From the NCBI RefSeq assembly GCF_004803895.1, contig NZ_CP021978.1:4712001-4776000 (forward strand): a stretch of 64,000 nucleotides of DNA. The letters are read 5' to 3'. The translations under genes were made by a program, and so were the position numbers. The DNA comes from Streptomyces hawaiiensis (GTDB taxonomy: Bacteria > Actinomycetota > Actinomycetes > Streptomycetales > Streptomycetaceae). Below the pieces are notes generated by a model, which did not search any database, had not been told where the DNA came from, and saw nothing but the letters and a program-made list of their open reading frames with translations. Below are positions 30,711 through 38,734 of the stretch, in pieces (the first letter of the stretch is position 1; each line of letters begins with the position of its first letter).

Positions 30711-32597
30711 TCAGGCCGGGACGGCCTGCGGGATGACACCGTCCGTCAGCCGAGGCGTGGCGTGTCGGCTGTGCAGCACTGCCAGCGCCGGTTCCCACGT
30801 ATAGGAGAACCCGCCACCCGCGGAGGGCAGGGACGCGCGCAGCAGATGCGTCTCCACGAGTTCCTCCAAAAGAGCCTCGGCCCGGAATGCGCTGGTGCTC
30901 AGGAGTGAGGCGACGGCCTCGACGCTGAGTTCCCGAAGTCCTCGCGCGGAGATCAGGGTTTCGAAGGCGACCCGGGCGTCGGCGGGCAGCGCAATGAGTG
31001 ATCGCTCGAGGCTGGAGCGGATGCCCAAGGGGTCCTCGCCCGCCTGCGACGACTCGGCGATCCAGTTCGCCGCCTGACGGGCCGTCCAGTGAGGGCGCAG
31101 TCGAAGCTTGGACGCCACGGCGAAGAGCGCGCCGGGCAGGCCGTGGCAGAGCTCGGCCAGTCGCCGAACTCCTTCCGGATCCATCGTGATCCGGTGGTCC
31201 GCCACAGCGGAGCCGAGCACCTGCAGACTGTCGTCGAGAGGCAACCGGTCCAGCTCGACCTGCTCGGTGCTGGAAGCGACGAACAGGCGTCGGCGACCAC
31301 TGATCAGGGTTCCGCATCCCTTCCCGGAAGGAAGAAGCGGAGCCAGGTCCTCCGGGGCGGTCACGTCGTCGAGGACGACGAGCACCCGCCGGTCCGCGGT
31401 CCAGGCGCGGAACATCAAGCTCAAATCCGTCACGTCGCGGTTCAGCTGGTCGTCGTGGGCGCCGAGCCCGCGAAGAAAGGAGCGGAGCACCATCGCGTGG
31501 TCGACGGGACGGTCGTCGCTGTCGAGGAGCCGGGTGAACAACGTGCCGTCGGGATAGTGCGGGCTCGCTTCCTGGGCGGCATGCACGCACAACTCGCTCT
31601 TGCCGGACGCGAGGGGGCCGTTGACCACGACGACGCGCCCTGCCGCAGGTGCCGTGAGCGCGCCGACCGCACGCGCCAACTGGCCTCTGCGGCCGGAGAG
31701 CCGGGCCTGCGCTGGGGGGAGGTGGCGCGGCACTTGAGTGGTTGCCGATGCCGATGCCGATGCCGTGGCCGCCGCGGCCCTGAGGGGCTCGGGCACGCCC
31801 GGCAGACAGTCGTCGGAGTTGAGTATCGCGGTGTGCAGGGCCTGGAGCTCGGGTGAGGGATCGAGTCCGAGTTCATCGGCGATGGACGTCCGTGCGCGCT
31901 GGTACGCGCGCAGCGCGTCGGCCCTGCGGTCCGTCCGGTACAGCGCCAGCATCAGTTGGCGCTGTACGCCCTCGTTCGTCGGTTCCAGCCGGGCCAGCGA
32001 GGTGAGCTCGCTCAGGAGCTCGTGGTGCCGGCCCAGGTGCAGATCGGCGTCGATCCGAAGGTGCCTGGCGCTGTTGCAGAGCTCGTTGAGCCGGAGTGCT
32101 TCGGACTCGAGGATGGAGCCCTTGCGCACGTCTACGAGCGCTGAGTCGCGCCACAGCGTCATCGCCGTGACAACGGAGTTCCGGGCGCGCAGGAAGTCTC
32201 CCTTGTGGAACTCCTGGCGAGCCCGGGAGATGAGTGGTTCAAAACGGAAGGCGTCCACGCGGTCGTCGGGAAGCGTCAGCTGGTATCCACCGTCGACCGT
32301 GCTCAGCGTCGGCCGTGCGCCGCGCCGGCGAGCGGCGTCGCCGCGGGGGCTGCCGAGCTCGAACTTCTTCCGGATCTGGCAGATGTACGTCTGTAGTGCG
32401 GTGCTGACGCTGGTGGGCGGGCTGTCTTCCCAGAGTTCTTCGACAAGTTGCCCGGATCGCACGACCCGGTTCGCGTTGAGTGCGAGCAGGGCGAGAATCT
32501 GGCGGACCTTCTGGGCTGCCGGGGCGGTGTTGGCGCGATCGTCCCCGGCGTAGACCTCGAACGGTCCCAGAAGATTGACTCGCATGGGCTTCTCCAT
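30711..32597 (-). CDS. Large SARP-family pathway activator (AfsR-like, with NTPase domain)
   Basis: 628 residues; the ATG may be 32597 or 32585 (MRVNLLGPF). An OmpR-type winged helix (about 5-100) and a BTAD domain (about 110-255) are followed by a Ser/Ala-rich linker. An AAA/NB-ARC-like domain carries the P-loop GPLASGKSE and a Walker-B-like VLVVLDDVT, with a helical C-terminus after it. SARPs bind direct repeats spaced 11 bp upstream of -10 elements. Two such sites precede the two biosynthetic operons (35605-35650, 48685-48717). It probably switches on the cluster. Confidence 0.93.
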   Translation of the reverse strand: MEKPMRVNLLGPFEVYAGDDRANTAPAAQKVRQILALLALNANRVVRSGQLVEELWEDSPPTSVSTALQTYICQIRKKFELGSPRGDAARRRGARPTLSTVDGGYQLTLPDDRVDAFRFEPLISRARQEFHKGDFLRARNSVVTAMTLWRDSALVDVRKGSILESEALRLNELCNSARHLRIDADLHLGRHHELLSELTSLARLEPTNEGVQRQLMLALYRTDRRADALRAYQRARTSIADELGLDPSPELQALHTAILNSDDCLPGVPEPLRAAAATASASASATTQVPRHLPPAQARLSGRRGQLARAVGALTAPAAGRVVVVNGPLASGKSELCVHAAQEASPHYPDGTLFTRLLDSDDRPVDHAMVLRSFLRGLGAHDDQLNRDVTDLSLMFRAWTADRRVLVVLDDVTAPEDLAPLLPSGKGCGTLISGRRRLFVASSTEQVELDRLPLDDSLQVLGSAVADHRITMDPEGVRRLAELCHGLPGALFAVASKLRLRPHWTARQAANWIAESSQAGEDPLGIRSSLERSLIALPADARVAFETLISARGLRELSVEAVASLLSTSAFRAEALLEELVETHLLRASLPSAGGGFSYTWEPALAVLHSRHATPRLTDGVIPQAVPA

Positions 32598-32632
32598 CGT
32601 GTGCTGACTGACGGGAGCGTTCGGGACGGCTC

Positions 32633-33733
32633 TCAGACCATTCCGGCACTGCCCATGGATTGGATCTCGGTGGCGAAGAGCTGCCAGCTCTTCGCGTACG
32701 CCTCGGCGAGCTGGGCCACCGCGGACATGCAGTGGGGCGGCACGCTCGCGACGATGGCGTCCTTGTCGCGGGTCACGGCCGCGCCGGCGTCCAGGAGACG
32801 CAGCACCGTCCGGCCGGCCTCGTTGAAACGCAGTGAGGGATCCCGCCTCAGCAGGCGATGGATCTCGCCCGCGTCGGCCGGCTGCCCCGCGTCGGCGGGA
32901 GGCGAGGTGGGCCGGATCTCTGCGGGAGGCGGGGTGGGCCGGATCTCTGCGCTTGACACCCCTGTGCCGGCGCTGGCGGTCCCGACACCGCGCGCGGGTC
33001 CGGAGGCGACGGTGACGTCGTCACCGCGCGCGATCCGGTCCCGCACCGCGGCCACGGTCGTCGGAGAGACACCCGCCTGCTTGGCGATGTGCCGTAGTGA
33101 GGCCCCCGGGTGCTGTCGCAGCAGAGCCGCGGCGAGTTCCCTGCCCCGCTTCGGGTCGACCGCTCTGGCACGACCGTCACGGCCTACGCGCTTGGCATCG
33201 GGCGCGGGCGCACCGAGCAGGCGGCGACGGATCTCAGCGGCCTTCCCGCTGGACACTCCCGCGATCTCCGCCACGAATCTGTCCGACCAGTGAGGACGGC
33301 TCGCGAGGATGCGCTCCGCGGCGGCAGTGCGTTCCCCCAAGGTCAGCGGAAGGCCGTGTGTCACGTTCAGGGCCACGGCGAGCAGGCGGCCGTCTTCCGC
33401 GCTGCCGTCGAAGAAGCGCACCGCGATGGTTGGCCGACCGCGCATCTGTGCTGCCCGAAGGCGGTGGATCCCGTCGATCACCGTCATCGACGGACGGTGC
33501 ACGAACAGGGGCGGGAGGCCCGCACCCGTGTCCGCGAGCTTCCGGGAGTGGGCCGGGTCCTCCACCGTGCGCCGGGGGGAACCCGTGATCCGCAATGCTT
33601 CGAGAGGAACGATCTCCACCGGAGCCCGCAACAAGGTGTCGCGGAGTTCGATCAGGTACGCGCCGTCGGGCGCCGGGTGAGGCATCGCCTCGTGCCGGCG
33701 GGTGCCACCGCCGCCTCGTCCGTGGGGCCTCAC
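32633..33733 (-). CDS. StrR-like ParB-fold pathway regulator
   Basis: 366 residues from a GTG at 33733; an internal ATG at 33685 is an alternative. The N-terminal ParB/sulfiredoxin-like domain (VIDGIHRLRAAQMRG, FFDGSAEDGRLLAVALNVTH) is followed by two HTH-like regions (VAEIAGVSSGKAAEI, IAKQAGVSPTTVAAV). A Pro-rich linker with a duplicated AEIRPTPPP/AEIRPTSPP segment precedes the C-terminal helices. This is the architecture of StrR/NovG-type cluster-specific activators. Its start overlaps the stop of the small-peptide gene (GTGA), so they are translationally coupled. Confidence 0.88.
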   Translation of the reverse strand: MRPHGRGGGGTRRHEAMPHPAPDGAYLIELRDTLLRAPVEIVPLEALRITGSPRRTVEDPAHSRKLADTGAGLPPLFVHRPSMTVIDGIHRLRAAQMRGRPTIAVRFFDGSAEDGRLLAVALNVTHGLPLTLGERTAAAERILASRPHWSDRFVAEIAGVSSGKAAEIRRRLLGAPAPDAKRVGRDGRARAVDPKRGRELAAALLRQHPGASLRHIAKQAGVSPTTVAAVRDRIARGDDVTVASGPARGVGTASAGTGVSSAEIRPTPPPAEIRPTSPPADAGQPADAGEIHRLLRRDPSLRFNEAGRTVLRLLDAGAAVTRDKDAIVASVPPHCMSAVAQLAEAYAKSWQLFATEIQSMGSAGMV

Positions 33734-33918
33734 TGCCAGCCCGCGTCATCCGCCGTCTGCTGTCCGGAAACGGCCACGGCCGAGGGGGCAGGCGACTGCC
33801 AGCCCGCATCCGCCTGGACCGCCGTCCGCTGTGCCGGCTCCGACTCGGCCGCCCCCAGGACCATCGCCAGCGCTGCCGCAAACGCAGTCCCGAAGCCCAC
33901 AACTCGACGCATCGTCAT
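33730..33918 (-). CDS. Tiny secreted peptide with repeated DAGWQ
   Basis: 62 residues. MTMRRVVG plus a hydrophobic Ala/Leu stretch forms a signal peptide, with a likely cut near GAAESEPA. The mature part, about 35 residues, carries two copies of DAGWQ, one central and one at the very C-terminus, separated by an Ala/Ser/Pro linker. There are no Cys, so it is not a disulfide bacteriocin. A GGGGGAGAAG ribosome-binding site precedes the ATG. It is first in the minus-strand regulatory operon and overlaps the StrR-like gene. A signalling role is conceivable but unproven. Confidence 0.7.
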   Translation of the reverse strand: MTMRRVVGFGTAFAAALAMVLGAAESEPAQRTAVQADAGWQSPAPSAVAVSGQQTADDAGWQ

Positions 33919-34079
33919 CTTTCTTCTCCCCCGGATAAGAAGTCCTCAGGCGCTGATCGCGCCGATGACTGAGTTTGATCCGTGACCGGAGGCGGAGTGA
34001 AGAGAGTTCGGGAGGGGCAGAGTGGCCATGTCCTGATGAGGACAGATTCCGGCTCGGCGCGAGCGGGCCCGTGGGGGCA

Positions 34080-34430
34080 TCACCAGGAAGTGCCCGGGGC
34101 CAGAGAAACCGATGCCGAGAGCAGAGTCCACTCGCCGAGGTGTGGCTCCGCTCCGACCGCGGTCCACCACGCGACGCGGGCGGCCGACTCGGCCAGCTCC
34201 GGGGCAGCGGACTCGAGGAAGATGCCGACGGCCGGGACGGAGCCGTCCGCGGGGTGCACGGTGGCGTGGAGGATCGCCGTCTCCGGCGGAGCGGCCCGGG
34301 TGATGACCGCCGCCACCCCCATGGGCAGGGGTGTCCCGGAGGGGTGTGGCGCGAGGTGGACGTGAACCAGGTACAGCCGTCGCGATCGTCGCGAGTGGTC
34401 TCCGTCACAGCCCCTCACCAGGCCGTTCAT
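34080..34430 (-). CDS. Hypothetical protein next to the TrmB/LuxR-type regulator
   Basis: 116 residues from an ATG with GAGAGG at good spacing. After a basic N-terminus the sequence alternates hydrophobic beta-strand-like segments (YLVHVHLAPHPSG, GVAAVITRAAPPETAILHATVHP, AVGIFLESAAPELAES). That looks like a genuine alpha/beta protein and not a shadow. It has no membrane segment or known motif. It is divergent from the LuxR-type gene, sharing a 90-bp regulatory region with a dyad at 34456-34474. Confidence 0.6.
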   Translation of the reverse strand: MNGLVRGCDGDHSRRSRRLYLVHVHLAPHPSGTPLPMGVAAVITRAAPPETAILHATVHPADGSVPAVGIFLESAAPELAESAARVAWWTAVGAEPHLGEWTLLSASVSLAPGTSW

Positions 34431-34455
34431 GTAGCCTCTCCAATCGTTTCATTAC

Positions 34456-34474
34456 GCACACATGACCGGTGTGC
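34456..34474. promoter_or_regulatory. Dyad operator candidate in a divergent promoter region
   Basis: A perfect inverted repeat, GCACAC (34456-34461) and GTGTGC (34469-34474), with a 7-bp spacer lies between the small unknown gene and the LuxR-type regulator. It could be the regulator's own operator. Confidence 0.4.
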
Positions 34475-34520
34475 AGGAGCGATCCGTACACCTGGGACGA
34501 GGCGTACAGGGGGGACGCAC

Positions 34521-35519
34521 ATGCTTTCTGGACTGGGCATCGACGCGGCTACAGAAGCCGTGTACCGGACCATGCTGGCTCGGCCGGAAGGCGGCATCGC
34601 CTCGTGGGCGAAAGAGCTCGACCTGCCGGAGAGCGAGGTACGCCGGGCACTGGACCGCCTGAGCGGCTTGGCGCTGGTGCGGCGCTCTACAGACGATCAC
34701 GCGCAGGTGCGTCCTGTGAACCCCTTGCTCGGCCTGGAGGCCCTACTCGCCAAAGAACAGGCCGAGTTGGCCGCGCACCAGCTGCGCGTCGAGGCGAGCC
34801 GAGCGAAGGTCGCCGAGACCATGGCGCAGTTCGCGGACCGCTACGCGGCCGGTGCGGGATCGGGTTTCCAGTACCTCGAAGGCATTGACGCCGTCAGGGA
34901 GCACATCGAAATACTCACCAATCAAGTGCAGGATGAATTCTTGACCTTTGCCCCGGGCGGGCCTCAGACGCAGGCGAACATGGCCGCTTCGCGTCCGCTC
35001 AATCTGAGCCTGCTCAATCGGGGTATCCGGATGCGCACCATCTATCTGGACAGCATCCGGCGCGACCAGCCGACCGTCTCGCACGCCACATGGCTGGTCG
35101 ATCACGGTGCTCAGATCCGTACGACTCCTTCCCTTCCCAACCGCCTCATCGTTGTAGACCGGCGGACAGCCCTTATCGCGACCGACAGCCAGAACACCCG
35201 CACCGGTGCGGTTGTCGTGGAGAACCCGGGCACGCTCGCGCTGATCATCGCGCTGTTCGAGTCCGTGTGGCAGTCCGCGCAGCCTTTCGGAACGCGGCCG
35301 GAACGGGAGCCGGAACAGCTGAGTGCTCATCAGGCCGAAGTGCTCCGCCTGATGGCGCAAGGGCTCACTGATGACGCCATCGCGCACCACCTGGGTGTCT
35401 CGACGCGCACCGTGCGCAGAACCGTGTCCGGTCTGCTCACCCAGCTCGACGCCCGGAGCAGGTTCCAGGCCGGCGTCCAGGCCGTGCGGCTCGGCTACCT
35501 GCCGAGCAACCTCGACTGA
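34521..35519 (+). CDS. TrmB/LuxR-type HTH transcriptional regulator
   Basis: 332 residues from the ATG at 34521 with AGGGGGGAC upstream; the longer frame is spurious. The N-terminal TrmB-like winged helix (about 5-70: EAVYRTMLARPEG, VRRALDRLSGLALVRR) is followed by a PLD-like/TrmB middle domain. A C-terminal LuxR HTH (LSAHQAEVLRLMAQGLTDDA, STRTVRRTVSGLL) completes it. Such regulators often accompany small secreted peptides in streptomycete clusters. It stands alone between the divergent small gene and the diaminopropionate operon. Confidence 0.88.
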   Translation: MLSGLGIDAATEAVYRTMLARPEGGIASWAKELDLPESEVRRALDRLSGLALVRRSTDDHAQVRPVNPLLGLEALLAKEQAELAAHQLRVEASRAKVAETMAQFADRYAAGAGSGFQYLEGIDAVREHIEILTNQVQDEFLTFAPGGPQTQANMAASRPLNLSLLNRGIRMRTIYLDSIRRDQPTVSHATWLVDHGAQIRTTPSLPNRLIVVDRRTALIATDSQNTRTGAVVVENPGTLALIIALFESVWQSAQPFGTRPEREPEQLSAHQAEVLRLMAQGLTDDAIAHHLGVSTRTVRRTVSGLLTQLDARSRFQAGVQAVRLGYLPSNLD

Positions 35520-35604
35520 AGGTCCGGCCCGACCTACCGTAGGCCATGCCGAGGCCGTCCAACCGCTCGTCATGCGCAGTTGAACGCGGATCGGTTGCCA
35601 CGAA

Positions 35605-35650
35605 CCGCTTGAGTTCCGCTTGAGTCGGCCTGGAACCCCGCGTGTCAGAT
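35605..35650 (+). promoter_or_regulatory. Putative SARP box and promoter of biosynthetic operon 1
   Basis: CCGCTTGAGT occurs twice with an 11-bp period (35605-35614 and 35616-35625). A weaker third copy has CTGGAAC at 35630-35636. TCAGAT at 35645-35650 is the likely -10, 8 bp after the last repeat, as known for SARP promoters. The ATG at 35658 lies where transcription would start and no ribosome-binding site is seen, so the mRNA may be leaderless. Confidence 0.7.
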
Positions 35651-35657
35651 TCGTTGC

Positions 35658-36707
35658 ATGGTTCAAAGGCATGCCGACAAGGCGCTGGTCGAGAGAGTCA
35701 AACAGCTCCGTACCGGCCTCGCGGGGACCCCGCTGATCCCATTGGCGCATGACGAGCTCGACATTGTCGCCAAGCTGGAGTTCTGCAATCCGACCGGCAG
35801 TACCAAGGATCGCTCGGCACTCTGGATCTTGGAGCGGGCGATCTCCCGCGGTGAAATCCAGCAGGACACCACGGTGGTGGAGTCATCGTCCGGGAATTTC
35901 GCCCTGGCGCTGGCGTTCTACTGTCGCATGCTCGGCATCGCGTTCGTGCCGGTCATCGACCCCAATTGCAACGCGGCGACCGAAGCGCACCTGAGAAATC
36001 TGTGCCGTCACGTGGAGAAGGTCTCCCGGAGGGATGCCGCGGGCGGATACCTGAAGACCCGCCTGTCCAGGGTTCAGGAACTCCTCGCGAAGTTCGGTCC
36101 CGCGTACTGGCCCAACCAGTACGCCAACCCCGATGCCCTCGACGCGCACTATCAGTTCACCGCGGGTGAGCTGATCAAGGACGCGGGCGTCATCGACTAT
36201 CTGTTCGTCGGTGTGAGCACGGGCGGAACCATCGCCGGCGTCTCCCGTCGGGTCAAGGAAGCCTTTCCGCGGTCGGTGGTGGTGGCCGTGGACACCGAGG
36301 GCTCCGTGATCTTCGGGGGGCCGCCGAAGAAGCGGTGGATTCCCGGCATCGGTTCCAGCATCGTGCCGCCTTTGTGCCGGCAGGCGCTCATCGACGAGGT
36401 CGAGATCGTCTCCGAGGTTCGTGCGGCCGAGGGCTGCCATGAACTCCTCGATCGCTACGGGCTGTTCGTCGGCGGTTCGACCGGGAGCATCTACGCCGGA
36501 ATCCAGAGCTACTTCGCGCGCAACCGGCCCACCGGGCCTCGCCCCACCGTCGCCTTCCTGGCCGCGGACCGTGGGCACGCCTACGCCAAGACCGTCTACG
36601 ACGCCGACTGGCTTCGGGAACTGCGTGCGGAAGCGGCACGGTCCTCGTCGCCCGCACGGGCACATCAGTCAGACATCGAAGGAGAACTGCTCACGTGCAC
36701 GCCCTGA
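35658..36707 (+). CDS. SbnA-like N-(2-amino-2-carboxyethyl)-L-glutamate synthase
   Basis: 349 residues, PLP fold type II. The Schiff-base lysine lies in NPTGSTKDRSA (Lys50), with the substrate loop SSSGNFALAL and the PLP-phosphate loop GVSTGGTIAG. The family condenses O-phospho-L-serine with L-glutamate, the first of two steps to L-2,3-diaminopropionate (staphyloferrin B and viomycin type). The start is the ATG at 35658, with no ribosome-binding site. It overlaps the next gene by 13 nt. It is the first gene of operon 1. Confidence 0.92.
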   Translation: MVQRHADKALVERVKQLRTGLAGTPLIPLAHDELDIVAKLEFCNPTGSTKDRSALWILERAISRGEIQQDTTVVESSSGNFALALAFYCRMLGIAFVPVIDPNCNAATEAHLRNLCRHVEKVSRRDAAGGYLKTRLSRVQELLAKFGPAYWPNQYANPDALDAHYQFTAGELIKDAGVIDYLFVGVSTGGTIAGVSRRVKEAFPRSVVVAVDTEGSVIFGGPPKKRWIPGIGSSIVPPLCRQALIDEVEIVSEVRAAEGCHELLDRYGLFVGGSTGSIYAGIQSYFARNRPTGPRPTVAFLAADRGHAYAKTVYDADWLRELRAEAARSSSPARAHQSDIEGELLTCTP

Positions 36708-37714
36708 CCCCGCCGACCATGACGGTGATCGACGCAGCCGACGTCGCCGCACAGATCAACGGCAGCCGTCCGGAGCTGCTGGAGGTCGTACGCCGCGCCT
36801 ATCTGGCCCACGACGCGGGCCAGAGCTCCAACCCGCACAGTTCGTTCCTCCGGTTCCCGCACCAGTCCCGCTCACGCATCATCTCCCTGCCGGCGTATCT
36901 CGGCGGTGAGTTCGACGTGGCGGGCAACAAGTGGATCGCCAGCTTCCCCGACAACATCCAGCACGGGATCCCTCGTGCCTCGGCCACTCTGATCCTCAAC
37001 GACTGCGTCACCGGATACCCGTTCGCGTGCATGGAGTCGTCGGTCATCTCCGCCACCCGTACCGCGGCCTCCGCGGTGCTCGGCGCCGAAGTCCTGCTCG
37101 GTGAGCGGCGCGCACGCCGGGTCGGCATCGTCGGCACCGGTCTGATCGCCCAGCACGTCTGGAAGTTCCTGCGTGATCTCGACTGGGAGATCGGCGCGTT
37201 CCGGCTCTTCGACCTCAACCGGGACGCCGCCGAGCGCTACGGCCTCGTCCTCAAGGAGGACGCCGCGGCCGAGGTGGAGATCGCCGAGCGCGTCGAGGAC
37301 GCCTTCGCCGACTGCGACCTCGTCGTGCTCACCACCGTGGCCGGAGAGCCGCATCTGCACGACCCGGAGCTCCTGGCACACGGCCCGGTGGTGCTCCACC
37401 TGTCCCTGCGCGATCTGTCCCCCGAAGTCGTCCTGGCTGCTCAGAACTTCACCGACGACGTGGACCATGCGGTGCGTGAACGCACGTCGCTGCACCTGAC
37501 CGAGCAGGTCACCGGTAACCGGGACTTCATCGACGGCACCATCGGCGACCTCCTCGACGAGCGCCGGACCCGCGAGCCCGGACGCCCCGCGATCTTCGCG
37601 CCGTTCGGCCTCGGCGTCCTGGACCTGGCCGTCGGCAAGTGGGTGCACGACCGGCTCGTCGAGGCGGGCAAGGGCCATCGGGCGAGCGAGTTCTTCACCG
37701 GCGTGGAGGTCTGA
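36695..37714 (+). CDS. SbnB-like dehydrogenase forming L-2,3-diaminopropionate
   Basis: 339 residues, ornithine-cyclodeaminase/mu-crystallin fold. The NAD loop is RVGIVGTGLIAQHVW, with GNKWIASFPDN and TRTAASAVLGAEVL as family landmarks. It oxidatively splits the SbnA product to L-Dap, 2-oxoglutarate and NADH. The GTG start is inside the end of the SbnA-like gene. The pair makes Dap supply for the NRPS or ligases very likely. Confidence 0.92.
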   Translation: MHALTPPTMTVIDAADVAAQINGSRPELLEVVRRAYLAHDAGQSSNPHSSFLRFPHQSRSRIISLPAYLGGEFDVAGNKWIASFPDNIQHGIPRASATLILNDCVTGYPFACMESSVISATRTAASAVLGAEVLLGERRARRVGIVGTGLIAQHVWKFLRDLDWEIGAFRLFDLNRDAAERYGLVLKEDAAAEVEIAERVEDAFADCDLVVLTTVAGEPHLHDPELLAHGPVVLHLSLRDLSPEVVLAAQNFTDDVDHAVRERTSLHLTEQVTGNRDFIDGTIGDLLDERRTREPGRPAIFAPFGLGVLDLAVGKWVHDRLVEAGKGHRASEFFTGVEV

Positions 37715-37716
37715 TC

Positions 37717-37938
37717 ATGAGTGCTGCGGAAGACCGCTACCTGGTCGTCGTCAACCACGAGGAGCAGTACTCGATCTGGCTCGCCGACCGTGACATCCCC
37801 ATGGGCTGGCGGCCGGTGGGCGAGGCCGGCACGAAGCGGGAATGCCTCGCCCACATAGAGCACGTGTGGACCGACCTGACCCCGCTGTCCGTCCGTATGT
37901 CCCTGTCCGAGCCGGCGGCCAAGGACCCGTCGCGATGA
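37717..37938 (+). CDS. MbtH-like NRPS accessory protein
   Basis: 73 residues with the family signature: VVVNHEEQYSIWL, GWRPVG, CLAHIEHVWTDLTPLSVR. MbtH proteins bind and activate adenylation domains. It overlaps the thioesterase gene by 4 nt (ATGA) and lies 2 bp after the SbnB-like gene. Confidence 0.95.
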   Translation: MSAAEDRYLVVVNHEEQYSIWLADRDIPMGWRPVGEAGTKRECLAHIEHVWTDLTPLSVRMSLSEPAAKDPSR

Positions 37939-38696
37939 GCGCGGCCATGTCCTCCGCACCGAGCGAGGCCGCGCAGCTGTGGCTGCGCGGCCTGGACAGC
38001 CGGCGGCAGACCGCCCGCTACCGTCTGTTCGTCTTCCCGCACGCCGGTGCCGGCGCCTCCTCCTACCAGCTGGCCGAACACTTCCCGGACAGCGTCGAGG
38101 TCTGCTCCGTACAACTGCCGGGGCGGGAGAACCGCTTCGTCGAGCCGCCTCTGCTGTCCGTGGAAGCCGTTGTGGACGAGCTGGCGCCGCTGATATCCGG
38201 GCGCTCGGAACTGCCGTTCGGCTTCTTCGGGCACAGCATGGGCGCGCTGCTCGCCTTTGCGCTGGCGAACCGCCTCCGGAACACGGGCGCACCGCTCCCC
38301 ACCCGGCTGTTCCTGTCGGCCCTGCGCGCCCCCCATCTGCCGGACCGGGAGCCCCTGCACCACCTGTCGGACGCCGATCTCCTGGCCCGGTTGAGGCGTT
38401 CGGAGTTCGTGGGCCTCGACCCCGAGTTGCAGGAGCTGCTGCTGCCCACGGTGCGCGCGGACCTCACCGTGTGCGAGACGTACGAGCACCGGCACCAAGC
38501 GCCGTTGCCCTGCCCGTTCACCGTGCTCGGCGGTGACCGGGACGACTCGGTCCGCGAGCCGGAGCTGGCCGCCTGGCGCGCGCACACCTCCGCCGAGTTC
38601 GAGCTGCGGATGTTCCCGGGAGATCACCTCTATGTACGCGGCGCAGAGCAGCAGCTCGTCGAATCGATAGCGCGCACCCTTCCCGTCCGGCGTTGA
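37935..38696 (+). CDS. Type II thioesterase
   Basis: 253 residues, alpha/beta-hydrolase. FPHAGAGASSY at the N-terminus, nucleophile Ser101 in GHSMG, Asp in the GGDRDD region and His in FPGDHLY complete the triad of NRPS editing thioesterases. It hydrolyses misprimed or stalled thioesters. Because the NRPS has no C-terminal thioesterase domain, this protein may also release product. The ATG overlaps the MbtH stop. Confidence 0.93.
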   Translation: MSAAMSSAPSEAAQLWLRGLDSRRQTARYRLFVFPHAGAGASSYQLAEHFPDSVEVCSVQLPGRENRFVEPPLLSVEAVVDELAPLISGRSELPFGFFGHSMGALLAFALANRLRNTGAPLPTRLFLSALRAPHLPDREPLHHLSDADLLARLRRSEFVGLDPELQELLLPTVRADLTVCETYEHRHQAPLPCPFTVLGGDRDDSVREPELAAWRAHTSAEFELRMFPGDHLYVRGAEQQLVESIARTLPVRR

Positions 38697-38724
38697 GAAA
38701 CGTCCCCCGTCCGGGGTTGAGAAA
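38682..38724 (+). repeat. 19-bp tandem near-duplicate at the thioesterase/NRPS junction
   Basis: CCCGTCCGGCGTTGAGAAA (38682-38700) recurs at 38706-38724 with one change, a 24-bp period. The copy spans the thioesterase stop and adds a second GAGAAA(GG) just before the NRPS, supplying its ribosome-binding site. Confidence 0.7.
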
Positions 38725-38734
38725 GGATCAGTTC

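Noticed and set aside
33975-34520. N-terminal extension of the TrmB/LuxR-type regulator
   Set aside because: The extension is antisense to the 116-aa gene and lacks domain character; ATG 34521 with AGGGGGGAC gives a normal TrmB start.
35658-37714. Cysteine synthase and ornithine cyclodeaminase as literal functions
   Set aside because: The two folds side by side with overlapping genes in an NRPS cluster are the SbnA/SbnB signature for L-2,3-diaminopropionate.
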